From positions 4,278,001 through 4,342,000 of the forward strand of contig JAUJPP010000006.1 in the NCBI GenBank assembly GCA_030562195.1: DNA of 64,000 bases, read 5' to 3'. Positions 34,335 through 47,254 of this stretch are shown here, one piece after another. Position 1 is the stretch's first letter. Every line of letters starts with the position of its first letter. The position numbers and the translations under genes are program-made. The stretch is from Nipponacmea schrenckii. Its lineage: Eukaryota > Mollusca > Gastropoda > Lottiidae. The notes below the pieces were generated by a model. The model was not told where the DNA came from. It searched no databases and was given only the letters and a program-made list of their open reading frames with translations.

Positions 34335-35184
34335 GCCATAACTGAATAATCTCTTTCTTGTGAGTGGGATGGGTGAATTAGTAGAATAAACATGCAATCT
34401 ACAAATTTTATAAACACTTTGAAATTTAATTGTCGTACAGACTAGAATTCTCTTGCTTACACATATTGTGTCTGTGAAAAAATCAATGTACTATTTTCCA
34501 TTGATCTGTATGTCATCATTTGATGTCAATAAAGGTTACAATAGAGTATTATCTTTCACTGTATTCAATGTTGCTGTACACTTAGGATATAATATTGGTC
34601 GTCCAAAAAAAACATAATTTAATCACAAAAAAATTATTTCAATTCAGATATCTTTTAAATCAAACTTGGCACTGTATCCGGAGCAGACTGTGTGGCAAGT
34701 TTTGTAGCAAAGTTTCGAACACCCTCTAAACATGATATGTTCGATTTCACATCCGAAATGCCATAACTGAACAATCTCTTTCTTGTGAGTGGGGTGGGTG
34801 AATTAGTAGAATAAACATACAATCTACAAACTTTATAAACAATTTGAACCTTAATTGTCGTACAGACTAGAATTTTCTTGCTTAAACATATTGTGTCTGT
34901 GAAAAAATCAATGTACTATTTTCCATTGATCTCTATGTCATCATTTGATGTCAATAAAGGTTACAATAGAGTATTATCTTTCACTTTATTCAATGTTGCT
35001 GTACACTTAGGATATAATATTGGTCGTCCAAAAAAAACATAATTTAATCAAAAAAAATTATTTCAATTCAGATATCTTTTAAATCAAACTTGGCACTGTA
35101 TCCGGAGCAGACTGTGTGGCAAGTTTAGTAGCAAAGTTTCGAACACCCCCTAAACATGATATGTTCGATTTCACATCCGAAAAG
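34335..35184. repeat. Tandem duplication (2 x ~425 bp) covering the 3' end of profilin
   Basis: 34335-34758 and 34759-35184 are near-identical in tandem ('ccataactgaa.aatctcttt' at both starts, 'actgtatccggagcagactg' in both). Each copy holds the profilin 3' UTR and the last ~33 codons. Confidence 0.9.
34658..34760 (-). pseudogene. Duplicated C-terminal fragment of profilin
   Basis: Minus-strand reading SDVKSNISCLEGVRNFATKL...VPSLI then stop: the last ~33 residues of the neighbouring profilin with one Gly-to-Glu change. It has no start or upstream exon of its own, so it is a by-product of the tandem duplication, though a readthrough transcript could include it. Confidence 0.8.
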
Positions 35185-35486
35185 CCACAAATCAGAACAT
35201 TTTTACTCCTATTAGCCACGAAAATTGTGTCATTGGTCCTTCCAATTAAAGTGTTTTCATCCACAAGAAATATTTTGTACTTCTCCGACTCGATGTATAA
35301 ACCAAACATAGTATTGGACATTCCAGTCATACAAGTTATCATACTTAAGGCTTCTGCTTTGCTGACGTTGATCCCCATAGTTCCTGCAAGCTTCTCACCA
35401 TTCAGATCAAAGATGGCGGCTTTTTGGAGTTGACCCTCCTGGGTAAGGCTATCGACCATTTCTTCCCAAGTCATCAAGTCTAACAT
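35079..35486 (-). CDS. Profilin-like protein (135 aa)
   Basis: Single-exon minus-strand ORF. It has the profilin layout: N-terminal amphipathic helix with Trp (MTWEEMVDSL), then QKAAIFDLNGEKLA, a central helix KAEALSMITCM, strands GLYIESEKYKIFLVD, TLIGRTNDTIFVANRSKNVLICGFSD and a C-terminal helix (GVRNFATKLATQ). The size is right for profilin (about 125-140). Profilins bind actin monomers and proline-rich ligands; the second aromatic partner at the C-terminus is not obvious, so polyproline binding may be weak. Start: ATG at 35486 or the internal ATG at 35474 (MTWEE), which fits the usual MSW-type N-terminus better. The frame is closed upstream by TAA 45 bases before the first ATG. An intronless gene could be a retrocopy. 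The C-terminal part is duplicated downstream. Confidence 0.78.
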   Translation of the reverse strand: MLDLMTWEEMVDSLTQEGQLQKAAIFDLNGEKLAGTMGINVSKAEALSMITCMTGMSNTMFGLYIESEKYKIFLVDENTLIGRTNDTIFVANRSKNVLICGFSDVKSNISCLGGVRNFATKLATQSAPDTVPSLI

Positions 35487-35529
35487 AGCTTTCTCAACAC
35501 TACTGCTTCTATTTCCTCCAGCAAAACTT

Positions 35530-37059
35530 TATATTTAGTTCAGCAGACGACAAGTTTAACCCCGCCTAAAAATGACTGATGTGTTGTAAATAAATGAATT
35601 CGCTCTCACGTTCTATAATCCGGGAGCTGAAATGAGTTGAATATCGTTGTAATTAGCTGAAAATAACGAGATGATTGAGGTGAAATAACCCGAGGTGACT
35701 AGAGTTCAACACAATAACTTCTACATCGTCTAAAAACTTGTTCTCTTGCCAAATTATTTTATATCAGCGGCCCGTATCTGTCTCGACTATTGTTCCCAAA
35801 TCTCGTGAGTTTCCGTAACATTTCGGAAATGTGTTGACGCGTTGATCAAACACTCCCAATTTGAAAAGTGTTTATAATGTCAAACATTTGGAAGTGTGTT
35901 ATTTCCAACAATACGTTTTAGGCCGAGACCTAATATATTAATATATAATACCGTATAATACTATGCATTTAAATAGCAAGAGTGGTTAGTTAATCTTAGA
36001 ATTATTTTGTAATCTTCTATCATAAATATAATTGTAATTTTATTTTGGATAATCCCCCCTCCTGCCATAATTATGACTTAACTTAAATATTATGAAACGA
36101 CAAGCAATGTTATTTTTGTTGATTGAGGAAATTTTGGAAGGAGATTGATATTCAAAGACACTCACGTCGTATCTTTAGAAATGCTTCTGACTTTGAAAAT
36201 TTGTTAATGTAAAGTATTGTTAGCCTACATCCATATTTCCATATTTTGGGTTTGAATATGCCATAATTAACATTCTAAGCCATGGAAAGGTTTTAGCCAG
36301 GTTTTTATGTTGATTGAATATGTCATAACCCGATCTATAATTTCTCGAAAAGCACTCATTATCGATCAGCTATCAATATTACTCTAGAAACTTACGTCAT
36401 AAACTATAGTCGAAAACCTGATCGGTATAAATAGATCTGTCTACTTTGATCCGCTAAAATCTGATAATATATTCCTAACAATTTAAGCATTCAATAATCA
36501 CCTTTTCTGAAGATTCTCTCGTTTACTCTCCTTTGTATGCTTTCCCCAAACTGAAAATTAATGGATAGACATGAATTTTAAGTATTTTGTGGAGGTCAGC
36601 ATTCAATGTGGCACTACTTTTTGTAAGCACAAGAAGGTTAGACATGGTACTTTGAACACGTTCATTTGATCACCGGTCATATATGCACGGCCTTATTTAT
36701 AACACAACACAATTATAAAATTTCAAATTTTATTATTGCCATAAGGGAACTATCTATCTCTGAGTACAGAGCAGTATGTGGTGATGCTTGGGAAGTTCAA
36801 ATGAATGACTCAAATGTGCAGACAATGGTTCAGAAACAAAGGGGGACAATACCTTTGCACATAACATTTAGAGACTCTTTAAGCTATATCTTCTGCTTTC
36901 TCCAGGTGTAAACAATGCCGAAGCTCCTAAAAGTAGAAGACTTTGTTTAATACGGTAACATTTAATACCATCATCGTGTTAATCAAATCAGTTAAAAAAA
37001 ATTAGGTTAATGATTTTCTTACAATTATTTACGGATTTCGAGCCGTTAAATATTAAAAA
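35530..37059. other. Intergenic region upstream of profilin
   Basis: No gene seen; an 81-codon frame at 36666-36911 has no recognisable motif. Confidence 0.4.
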
Positions 37060-38080
37060 GGCTAAATTTGCAATTACCCATCCAGACAATATATTGAATT
37101 CATTTGATGTTTCTCAAAGTCATAAAATAATTAGGCCAAACCTTTCGTAAGGACAAGGATGGCGAAAATATGAAATTTAGGGGGGGGGGCTGTTCCCCCC
37201 ACCCTCTCCATGAATTTTTTAAGACGCCAAATTAAAAAATATCTACTTAAAAATATATTGAACATTATTTAACCTAATTTTTAGGTCTGTTAAGTGGGTA
37301 ACTTCCGGACCCCCTAAAAGGACCTAATTTAGCACATATTCAAATTTGGCACCAGAAAAGGTAGAAAGGATCCATTGTATCTATCTGTAAGTTGACACCA
37401 TCACTGTGTCTAATTTCATTTAAAGAATTGTAACAAAATTCAAAATGGCGGCCGATATGGCAGCTTGACCTAATATTTAGGTCAAATCAATTACTATTGA
37501 CAAGTTATTTATAAAACAGTTTTCACTTTTCACCTAGCAGTTATAGACCGGAAGTTACGTAATTACGTCATTTGAGGCTAAACCGGAAGTGGAATTTTCT
37601 TTTTCACATTTTTTCAAAAATTATAAGCATATCGCCTATCAACTGGTAAAGTTTCAAAATTTTACCATTTATATTAAAGGAGAAATCACGGTCTGAAATT
37701 TTTGCCGATGACCCTTGAATATTGAATTGCAAATCGTGGGTAAAATATTTAACCTAATTGCATAAAACCTATAATTGTTAGTTGACAAATACATTGAAGT
37801 TTTCAAATCTGAAAATCCGGTCAAAATCGAACTGAAAAAAAACTTGCTAAAGCAAAAAAACCTGAACTTCCGGTTCTCACTTCCTGTCAGAGATAGAACT
37901 TCCGGTTTTGTTTTATTTGATAATAGAAATCATTCTAAGATCAACTGTAGATTTAGAATTTCTGCACCTTTTACCAGTTTGTCTGCAAACTCATCCAAGA
38001 ATTACAAAAAAAAAAAAAAAAAAAAAAAAATAAAATAATCCGAACGATTACAATACGTTTTCGCCAAAGTCGAAATACGT
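37060..38080 (+). repeat. Dispersed ~1-kb repeat, copy 2
   Basis: Homologous to 24470-25480 in the same orientation, with small indels, a G run near 37182 and an A tract near 38007-38030. Noncoding. Confidence 0.8.
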
Positions 38081-39250
38081 TAATGATGTTTTAGTATCAA
38101 TTTACGGATGTTTTCCTTCCGTATTTGAAAAAGGAAATTTGAAAGTGGGAGACCCATGCCAGAGTTTTGATTTCAATTAAAAGATGTTTCCTTCCTCATT
38201 GAAAAACGTGGGAGGCCAAAGCCTGGAGAAGACACAAGGTAGGTGGGGAAGTTGGAAGGAGGGGGGGGGGGTCTGGTTCCCCCCCCCCCCCGCGCCACTG
38301 CTTGTTGATTTTAGGCACGCCTTCGATTAAGCAAATATTACCTAGAATCACACTTTTAAGGCCCATTCATATTCTGCACAGTGGTATTTAGGGACAGTAA
38401 TATAGGCACTCCGTTTAATTAGTCACATATTCATTTAGGCACCGATGCTTACTCACTGAAGAAAGGATAGAATTGTCACGTACGTCTGTCGAGTTGACAC
38501 ATCACTGTTTATATTATCATTGTAACAGAAAACCACGATAGGTCTACAACCAAGGTGAGTCAGTCATTAACATTATACATAAGTCACAACCTAAAATTTT
38601 GTTTTCCGCGTTTCCCCTGTTCTCTATTATTACTTTTTTTGTTCAAAGTTGAACTCATAAGTATATAAACAGAATCAAAGTATGGTCTCATGAGTTCAAG
38701 ATTAATCACAAACATTTTCGTCATCAGCGGCAATAATGGTAGGGCCTAAAAGAAAGGTGTTTGCCTATAGACAAATAGTTTAAACCCCCAGCCCAATTGT
38801 ACCCCTACTTAATTTCTAATAACAATTGAAGACATGAGCCACAAAATATGTGTAAATTATTTTTTTTTAAATTTTTCTTGCAGTTGCATAATAATGTGGT
38901 AGTTATTTAGTCTTTGACCCATTTATTTTTTATTAAGACGGTTTTCTGTTTTCTCTGCATAAAAAGAAAACATGTAGGACTAAGCTATGTCGAACTGAAT
39001 ACGCATTATAACGAATTTTGTTATTCATTAGTACTAATTATTATCATCAGGACCTATTATCAATAGGCCGCATAAACTGCGTTGTTATTAATATTACGCT
39101 TATTATTAGACAGATAAACAGTAAGATGGACTTAGTCCAGTCACTTACCATCTGTTTTCATGTTAAAACATAAAATTCAACCTTCTATAACTTCCAGAAA
39201 TCTCGTTGAAAACTTTCCAACATGTCAAAAAAGAAATAAAAAAAGGGAAA
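38081..39250. other. Unassigned interval with a poly-G/poly-C hairpin
   Basis: At 38260-38292 a run of about 11 G is followed by 'tctggttc' and a run of about 13 C, able to fold on itself. No gene seen elsewhere. Confidence 0.45.
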
Positions 39251-39255
39251 AGCGA

Positions 39256-39551
39256 GGAATTTCGTTTGAAAAAAAACACGTCCCAATACAGATCGCTTTG
39301 TTCGCCGACAACAGCACTTTCTTGGGGAACGGTATACTGTAAACGAAACTCTAAACGCGGATGCAAACAAGTTTGGATCGTTTTGCAAGGTGGGCTGGGG
39401 CTGCTTGCAAAACGATCCAAACTTGTTTACATCCGCGTTTGGAGGTTCGTTTACAGTATACCGTTCCCAAGAAAGTGCTGTTGTCAGCAAACATCGCGAT
39501 CTGAGGCTGATAACCAAGCTTTGGGGCGTTTTTTTTTTCTTCAAAAATTCA
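39256..39551. repeat. Large fold-back (inverted repeat) element
   Basis: Two arms of ~140 bp are reverse complements around a short GC-rich loop at 39391-39405 ('ggtgggctggggctgc'). The inner 50 bases of each arm ('tttggatcgttttgcaa' / 'ttgcaaaacgatccaaa', 'cggtatactgtaaacgaa' / 'ttcgtttacagtataccg') are nearly perfect. The outer part (gaatttcg...cacgtccc / ggggcg...aaaaattc) is more diverged. Open frames crossing it are artefacts of the palindrome. Confidence 0.92.
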
Positions 39552-39589
39552 GAATACAAAGCTTAAACGTCCTAAAGACCCCATGGAGA

Positions 39590-40440
39590 TCGACACGCGA
39601 CTAGTATTGGGCGGCGAACGCATTCAATTCGTCAGTGAAGTTACTTGGTGTTACTTTCGATAGAAAACTCCCATGGCAAACTTACATTAAAACAAATAGA
39701 TGCCAAGCTGTAATGAACTTAACGTTGTGACGCTCATGATGATCTATGGTGCGCTGATTCAGCCCATCATGGACTACGGGTTCACAGGCATTCATGACCG
39801 CTAGACCAATGCACCTGCAAAAGTCATACAGCACTCTGACTAGCAGCCGGAGCAGGCATCGGTATAAAAACAAGTCTCTACTCCAAGATGTTGGTGAGGT
39901 CCCCCAAAAAAGTTCTGTTCGGAAACATTGGCTAGATATGTTGCCCATAAAGCCTCTTTCATTTTCTTAAGTCGCGCTCCATAGAAGAGAGTCGGGGTGA
40001 TCCCTGCAACGCTCGAATGATCGCCTTAACTCATATGGATGCAAGGTGGTCGGAAACCTGCGCATCTATACTGATGGTTCACATAACCCTGGATGATGTT
40101 ACGAGTACGTGTTGTGGGATCTACGTCCCCTCGGGCAGCATAAGAAAAAGCAAACGATTGCCAAACAACTGCTCAGTGTAGACATCAGAGATGCTCGCTA
40201 TCCTGTATGCGGTGCAATATTCCGCAGGCCACTTTCACTAAATCTATGTAGTACTAATAAAGCGACTGGCATCGATTCCTCTAATTCTCTAGCAGGGCTA
40301 GTTGGTGAAATCAGGCAAGCGTGTACCTTTGTACATAGTCAAGACAAATCAATCGAGTTGGCATGGATCCCGTCTCATGTCGACACACAAGTTCATGCAA
40401 GGTTAACGAAATAGCAGAAAAACTCGAAAAATTAGGACGG
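39590..40440 (+). pseudogene. Degraded LINE (jockey/I-like) fragment: end of RT plus RNase H
   Basis: Plus-strand readings in shifting frames include KLLGVTFDRKLPWQ (near 39639-39680, RT C-terminal motif), IYTDGSHNPG (40064-40093, first RNase H Asp) and IELAWIPSHV (near 40350-40382, the late RNase H block with its His). This order is that of non-LTR retrotransposons with a C-terminal RNase H. Multiple stops and frame changes make it inactive. It begins only ~40 bp after the fold-back element. Confidence 0.75.
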
Positions 40441-41237
40441 CAGTTTATCGGACCAGTCCTCATGAAAATAATTGTTGTCAGCCAAAATTGAGTTACGTCC
40501 CTTGATTAAAATCTAAACGTAAACAAATCCACATGTTCACTGTTCACAGTTGAAAGTCCAACAATTATTCGGTAACTTTTCGTCCATTATTTCAATAATT
40601 TGCACCTTTATTATGACTTAATTCGTAGACAATTATTTCAAATTTCTATGGCTAGAGCTAACCCTTAATGTTCTGAAATCAAATGATTTGTGAAATGGTG
40701 TCTATGAAATGCCAATAATGGTAATAACAATATTGATGTAAGAATCAATATCTGTCAAATATTAAGTGGACTAGCTAACAAAAATAGTTTGTAGAAAAGG
40801 TTTCTTATGATGATGTCAATGCAGGGGCGGGGCTTTTGATCAGAGTAGCCTATACGCTTATGGAGAAATAGAGAAAGAAATACTTTTTTTTTGTACAATC
40901 TAGAACTCAGTATTGGCATCATTTCCTGCATTTCTCTTTCTCAAAGCTATGTAAAAATTTGCATTTGTTACTTGTAAGAAAACATTTTTATAAAGTATGT
41001 CAATATGTTCAGAAAGTTAAAGTTAAATACAGTTTACATTTGGTAAGTAATTGGATAGTAGCATTGTTTTCTTACCTCCAACACATCGTTCAAAATATAT
41101 CTTATTTGGGATAGTAGTTGAAATTTTATTTAACAACCCCCATTCTTTTCTTCAAATAAATCCAACCAGGTTCATTAAAGTGAGCATAAATGTGTATCTT
41201 GTCATTTAAGATTTAAGAGACAATATTAACCTATAAG
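40441..41237. other. TTC4 upstream region
   Basis: AT-rich and non-coding; it should hold the TTC4 promoter and 5' UTR, but no diagnostic motif is seen. Confidence 0.4.
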
Positions 41238-44200
41238 ATGAGTGAAAAAAAGAAAAAGTCTGGCAAAGACATGACTGATGCTGAAAGAAAAGCCATGGTT
41301 GAAAAAATGGAAGCAGATCTTGAGATTTTTATTGAAGAGATGAAGGCTAAAAATGCTGAAAAGAAAAAAAATGAACCTCCTGAACCAGAGAAGTCATTTG
41401 ATGAACTAATGAGTGTAAGTTTCAAAATTTACACGATGAATATGAAGTCAGATTTTTATTTTAAAATAGGTTTTGAGAATCGAGCTGTTAAATGGTTTTT
41501 TTTAAATTACATCTCTTGATTGATGTGAAAAGTAACAATTATTGGTAAATGATATGGTTATGTAAGTTTTATTTATATTGAAGGAATTAGAAAGACATCC
41601 ATTATTTGCTAAAGAAATAGATCTGTCTAAACCATTATCTAAAGAGACAGAGGCTTTGATGCAGATAAAATATGAATGTGATGATCCTACTGGTAATTAC
41701 TCTTTATTTCCAAATTATTTGTCATTCAGATAGGAGAAAAAATCAGGCTAGAACACTACTGAAATATTCATGATAAGATTGTTGAAAGTAAAATTAGACG
41801 AGAAATTTGCTCAACTATCACAACATCAAAATTGTCACCATCATAACATTGTCCCTGTGTGTCCATCTGTCTGCCCTCAATTGTTGTGGACACGAAAGAG
41901 AGCTGGCTTCTTCTTGGTGTCTTTGTAATCACCAAAAGATGATCTCCTTTGAAAAACCAGACAATTTATTTATTGAGTTCTTGACTTCATTCTTAAAAAA
42001 GGATTCAATTTTTTGTGGTCATAATAAAGAGCGGGTTTTTTGATGGATTTTGATGAAAATTAAGGTGTGATTCTTTATAATCACCCAAGGATGAACTTAA
42101 AATCAAACCTGTCAAAAATATTAACTACAATGAGTTATTGTCTGTGTTGTTGAATTTTTTCTGTACACAATTAAGAACCGGGAACTAGTATTGTGATGAA
42201 TTTTGACCTATCTTGGTGTGAGTGTTTGTAATCATCCAAGGATGAATCCGACCAATCAAAATATATAAGTGGAACCCATTATTTTATGTTTTATATATTG
42301 ACTTGTAATTTTACAGTGGTTTGTGAAAATTTGATAAATAAATGAAATAATAGTTTAGTTTTGAAATGCTGGCCTTGATTTTCAATACATTGTCAGGAAT
42401 GCCAACCTTATACAATTTATTTATTATATATATTACAGAAAGAGCAGATAATTATAGAGATGATGGTAATGATAACTTTAAAAAGAAAAGATACAGAATA
42501 GCCATTGACAATTATACTGAAGGCATAAAATCCAATTCACCTGATGTCACTCTCAATGCTGTTTTATACTCAAATAGAGCTGCTGCACAGTTTCATCTTG
42601 GTAAATATACATTCTATTTATATTTACAAGTCTCAAATGTGATACCAGGTGTCAGAAAAAAAATTTAACGATTTTTACAATAGTACCAAAGTAAGCCATA
42701 TATAGAATGCAAACAAACTACCCTCTTATGGTGGAACAAGAATCTAACATTTATATTGTAGGGAATTACCGATCAGCATTCCATGATTGTATATTTGCTA
42801 GAAAATTTAAACCTGATCATTATAAAGCCATTATTAGAGGTAAGTAAAGATTATCTTGTTATGAATTAATCAATTTCTTATCTTGCTGTGTAGTCAGCAT
42901 ACCCCTAACATTGTAAATGGTGGTAGATGACATGTACCTTTGCTTCCAGCAAATGATGATATCTAGGTAGTTGTTTGTAGACGGATTGGCTCAAATTAAA
43001 AGATTCTGTGTAGTTTGTTAAGTAGTTGATATTTGTCAAATTGGTCGAATGACATTGCTCTGAAACTCGACCCTTGATAGTGTGGCATGAGTTACTCATT
43101 CTTCATTCTTCCAAAATCATTGTTATCATGGTATTTCTAATAAAATGGTAGATGTTGGTTTGGTTAGATTATCTAATAAGTGTAGGTTCAGATTTGATAA
43201 TAAATTGGTAGATGAGTTAAATTATACCAGGGGTTTCCAAATGGGTTTCAATCCAATATATTCAATGAGGAGATGTGACAAGGCTGCATCCACATACATG
43301 TATAATGGCAATTAACTGCTTGAGGGTTAATAATAATTACCATATAACATATAGACTGTCTTGATTATCATTATTACTGTATTATTATTCAAAGGTATTA
43401 AATGTTGTCTAGAAATGAAGAGATATGATGACTGTATAAAATGGTGTGATGCTGCTTTAATGGTAAGTTTATTATTAATTTTTCTTTATCAAGTGTACAT
43501 GTATATAGTATTTCAGTGATTATGCTTGATAAGTTCATTCATCCTACAACCAGGTATGACCTATAAGCTGTCCTTATAAGAATTCTATGTCCAAAACATT
43601 TGTTGGCATCATGAGATCTTGTGGAAAATTTTAATTTATATTTTCTTTGATACATTTGTCCACAAATGGAGGTTAACTCAAATCAATATCGCCTTGTATT
43701 TTGTAGATGGAACCAGATGATAAAGATGTATTAGACTTTAGATCAAAAGCTGATAAGTTACAGGTAGTGTTGTTTACAATTGTCTGATAATTACTGGATA
43801 TAATATGTACCTGTATTGGAAAGCTCGTCAAAAAATAGCTATAGATAAATATAAGATCTGATTAAAGTGAAATGAAATTTTACAAGCCAATTTCTTTTGC
43901 ACTTTTTTTATGTGGAAATTTTGCTAAAACTTCTATTTTTTTTTATTGAATAATGAAGAAAACCAAAGAAAAAGAGAAACGAAAACAAGCAGCTCAAGAA
44001 AGAAAAGAAGAAGCTGAAGAGAAAAAGCTGATAGAACTTATTCAGGTATGAGGATTATCAAATTGGTTTGAGAATAATCAGTTTTATAATAGTTTTGAAA
44101 GAACATAGGGAACTATTCAAAATTCTAGGACTACAAAAATCAACCAAACCATGTTTGTTTCTCCAAAAATTTGTTATGTCAAATTACAATAAAATATATA

Positions 44201-46466
44201 TTATATAAAAACTGGTCCCATAACTGTTAAACTTCAAATTGCTTTCTAATATTTCAGAGCAAAGGCATCAAGATAGCTGGATTAGACAAACTTAGATCAG
44301 AGACAAAATTATCCCCCCTGATACTAGCCAATGTAGAATCCCATCATCCTGTTGGTGCAAAAGTGAAAGCTGATGAAAACAATAATTTACATTGGCCAGT
44401 ACTTTTCTTTTATCCTGAAAACTCCCAAACTGATTTTATTGAAGCCTTTAATGAAACTAATACGTGAGTAATTTGAAATAGCGCTGTGGTGTTTCAGTAA
44501 TTCAATTTTAAATGCATTGATCATACATTTTCTATCTGAGAATTGTACTGTGACTCTCATATAACAAGAATACCTTCTTTCAATATATTCTGAAGTACAC
44601 CAATATAAAACATGCATAAATAAATAAAATGTTTGTCTAGACTTATGTGCAAAATTTACTTACAAAATGTAAATGTAACATAGCATTGTTAATTGAAGAG
44701 AAAAAAGTGAAAACCTTACCCAGTTCATGAGCATATATAGTAATAGAAAACCTAGTTATAACCACTACATGTATATTAAATCATTTTGTATCTTGATTTC
44801 TAGGTTTGCTGATCATATAATAGTTATGTTTGGAAATGATTCAGATTCTGCACCATGGGATATTGATAAAAAATATAAACCAGAGTCTTTAGAGGTAAAT
44901 AATCATAAACAATAACCTCATTTCACTGATTTACCTATATCAATATTAATGTTAAAGGTCAGGCTGAAACACAAATGGTAAGAGCACTGAAATCGTTATA
45001 TGTCACATGCTTGGTTTACATAAAACAAATCTTTTTTAATTATTCCACTAAGAGTAAAGGAAAGATCAATGACAAAACTTTTGGAAAGTGCTGTGCTTGT
45101 TGTTTTCCTTTTTCAAAAGTTTTTTTTTCTCCATTACATTCATCTTCCTAAACAGCACTAAGTTACTCTCTTATTTTGAATGGTTTTGGATGCATTTAAA
45201 AAGAAAATTGAATATTTGATTATTCTTATGATTTATTATAGATTTATTTTGAGAATAGAGAAGAAGAAAAGTTATATCGTGTAGATATTAATTCAACGCT
45301 TCACGACACAATGCTGCATAAAAAGTAAGTAAGCTGGGAATCAAGGTTGTCCCCAAAGAGAGAGGCTGTTTTAAGTCTTTTAATAAATGAAATTATTTTA
45401 TAAATCACTTGACAAGATTGATAAGTTTCTGTAAGATTGGGGAGTGGTTTCTTATTAAGTTCATTGTCTATTATAAGAGAGTGTTGTTTCTTACATCCTT
45501 TCAGTAATGCCTATAGGTTTGATTAAAATCCAAGATTTTGAGCACAGAAATTACATATTATTAAAAACAAAACTCATCTTCAATGAATTTTTAATATTGG
45601 TCACAGTTTATAAAATAATGTTACATAGAAACTTGAGCCTATGAGTGGGGCTGGATGTATGTACTAATTTTCATTATATTATTATGCTACATTGGTTAAT
45701 CAACAGTAGCACAGGTTCATTGCTATGCAAATTTGGTAGAATGTAGGTGAATTCAATGTAAGAAATTTATTCATGCCACGTTCCCATAACAAAATGGCAT
45801 TATTTCCTGTTGGCACTCCGTCACTGAAATTGTTCCAAAAGGATTTGGTAGGCCAATATTTTATGAAGTGAATGTAAGCTACAGTGACAACGCAGACAAT
45901 GTCTGCCAACATGATTTCTCAATATAAACGATAACTAGAATATTACTATTAGTAATATTGTATATTTATCACCACAGAAGAACTGTATGACTGAAGGAGG
46001 AATATTTCATTCCATCGATTGTTTACAGTACATAAAGTTTTTATTCAAATTCAATCCTGGCATTTATTGCCTAGTCTGGCAAGCAATCTTAGTGTAACTT
46101 ATAGTAATATTGTACATTTATTACCTCAGAAAAGACTGAATGAATGTATGACTGAAGGTTGAATATTTCATTGCACAGGTTTTTTACTGTACGATCAAGT
46201 TTTTATTCAAATTCAATGCTGCCAGTGGGCGTATATTACCTTCCTTTCATCCATAACACTGACTTGTTAAGTATCATTATTTTTTACAAATGTTTGTATG
46301 ACGCTGAATATATATAACTCATTTCAATCTTGATCTTAAATATTTTTTACTTTATAATGCTGGCTTATTTTTCAGATTCTATGTTCACAATGGTACACCA
46401 TATTTTATACTGGTAGTTAGAGGTTCAAGATACTATACAGAATTTGTTAAAAAAAATAAGTTATGA
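41238..46466 (+). CDS. TTC4: Tetratricopeptide repeat protein 4 (TTC4/Cns1), 402 aa
   Basis: Eleven exons with GT-AG borders and consistent phases: 41238-41414, 41584-41692, 42439-42600, 42762-42839, 43395-43462, 43707-43763, 43959-44045, 44258-44463, 44804-44894, 45242-45324, 46376-46466; total 402 residues (human is 387). Residues 1-95 hold the charged N-terminus with FDELMSELERHPLF. Three TPR motifs follow (ERADNYRDDGNDNFKKKRYRIA, then AVLYSNRAAAQFHLGNYRSAFHD, then GIKCCLEMKRYDDCIKWC), then a Lys/Glu-rich coiled coil (exon 7) and the conserved C-terminal domain (HWPVLFFYPE...FGND...PWD...YKPESLE). TTC4/Cns1 is an HSP90/HSP70 co-chaperone linked to translation elongation factor maturation; the TPRs clamp the chaperone EEVD tail. 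A possible polyadenylation signal is at 46750-46755. Tail-to-tail with GPx4. Confidence 0.95.
41790..42260 (+). repeat. Intronic repeat in TTC4 intron 2
   Basis: The text 'gatgaattttgacctatctt' / 'gatggattttgatgaaaatt' and 'aatcacccaaggatgaact' / 'aatcatccaaggatgaatc' recurs within the intron, together with 'tgtggacacgaaagagagc'. It looks like a short, diverged dispersed repeat; no coding capacity. Confidence 0.45.
45325..46375. repeat. TTC4 intron 10: tandem duplication and pearl-like terminus
   Basis: A ~155-bp segment is duplicated (45948-46080 and 46106-46230: 'aatattgtatatttat..cc' / 'gaatatttcatt'). At 46213-46245 'caatgctgccagtgggcgta' + 'tattacctt' is the reverse complement of the terminal motif found at 48915, 54968 and 55253. 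Confidence 0.7.
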
Positions 46467-47254
46467 AACCTTCATGTAATAAGATGAATTCTTAAAAGGC
46501 TTGTATGGTCTTAACTATGGATCTATTGTAAACTTAAGTTCTATATATCATGTAATTAATGGAATGGATCAGACTTTTCTTGTTAATGAGTCAATTTACA
46601 ACATCACTTCCCTGACATCAATTTTGATCGACCCCATCCAAATAGCAAGAAATGTGAGCAAGAAAGCTTTCTAAAGCACAGAGCTAATGAACAACATATG
46701 TGTTACATTCATATGCCCAGTTCTGTATTTGTTGCTGCATAGAAATAGTAAATAAACAAAACTATGAATGAATTCTATTATGTTCTTATATAAATATTCA
46801 TTACATACTACCTTACCAATATTTTTAACAAATTTTCTTGCATAAAAATGTGCTTTTGTGATAACCTTTATCCAGAAAAAAAAAGAATTGTTTTCTGGTT
46901 GCAAAGAATCTATATCATCAACATTGTACACATGAATTTTTAACAACAGGATGGTAAGAAAGGCAAAAAATCTTTTTTTTCTTTCTGATACAATAGAAAA
47001 AAACATATCTTCAATATTAATCACGAAAATTTCTCTTGGTCAGACAATGTATAAGTTGCTTGAATATTTTTTTTTAAGACATTGTGAACAGTCACTAACA
47101 TATACCACAGAGATCCATAAAACGAGACAAAATTTTTAACACAACAAAACAAAAACATTAACAAACAAAACCTCATTTTCATCCAGTTGTAAGATAGGGC
47201 CTGAAGTTGTGTACCCCAGGTCATAAAGACATGACAGTTAAAGTTGCACGTCAA

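Noticed and set aside
38260..38292. G-run/C-run pair as a gene terminator or regulatory hairpin
   Set aside because: No adjacent gene; homopolymer runs are error-prone, so it is only noted.
39163..39604. Overlapping 60-132 codon frames on both strands
   Set aside because: Mirror frames generated by the large inverted repeat.
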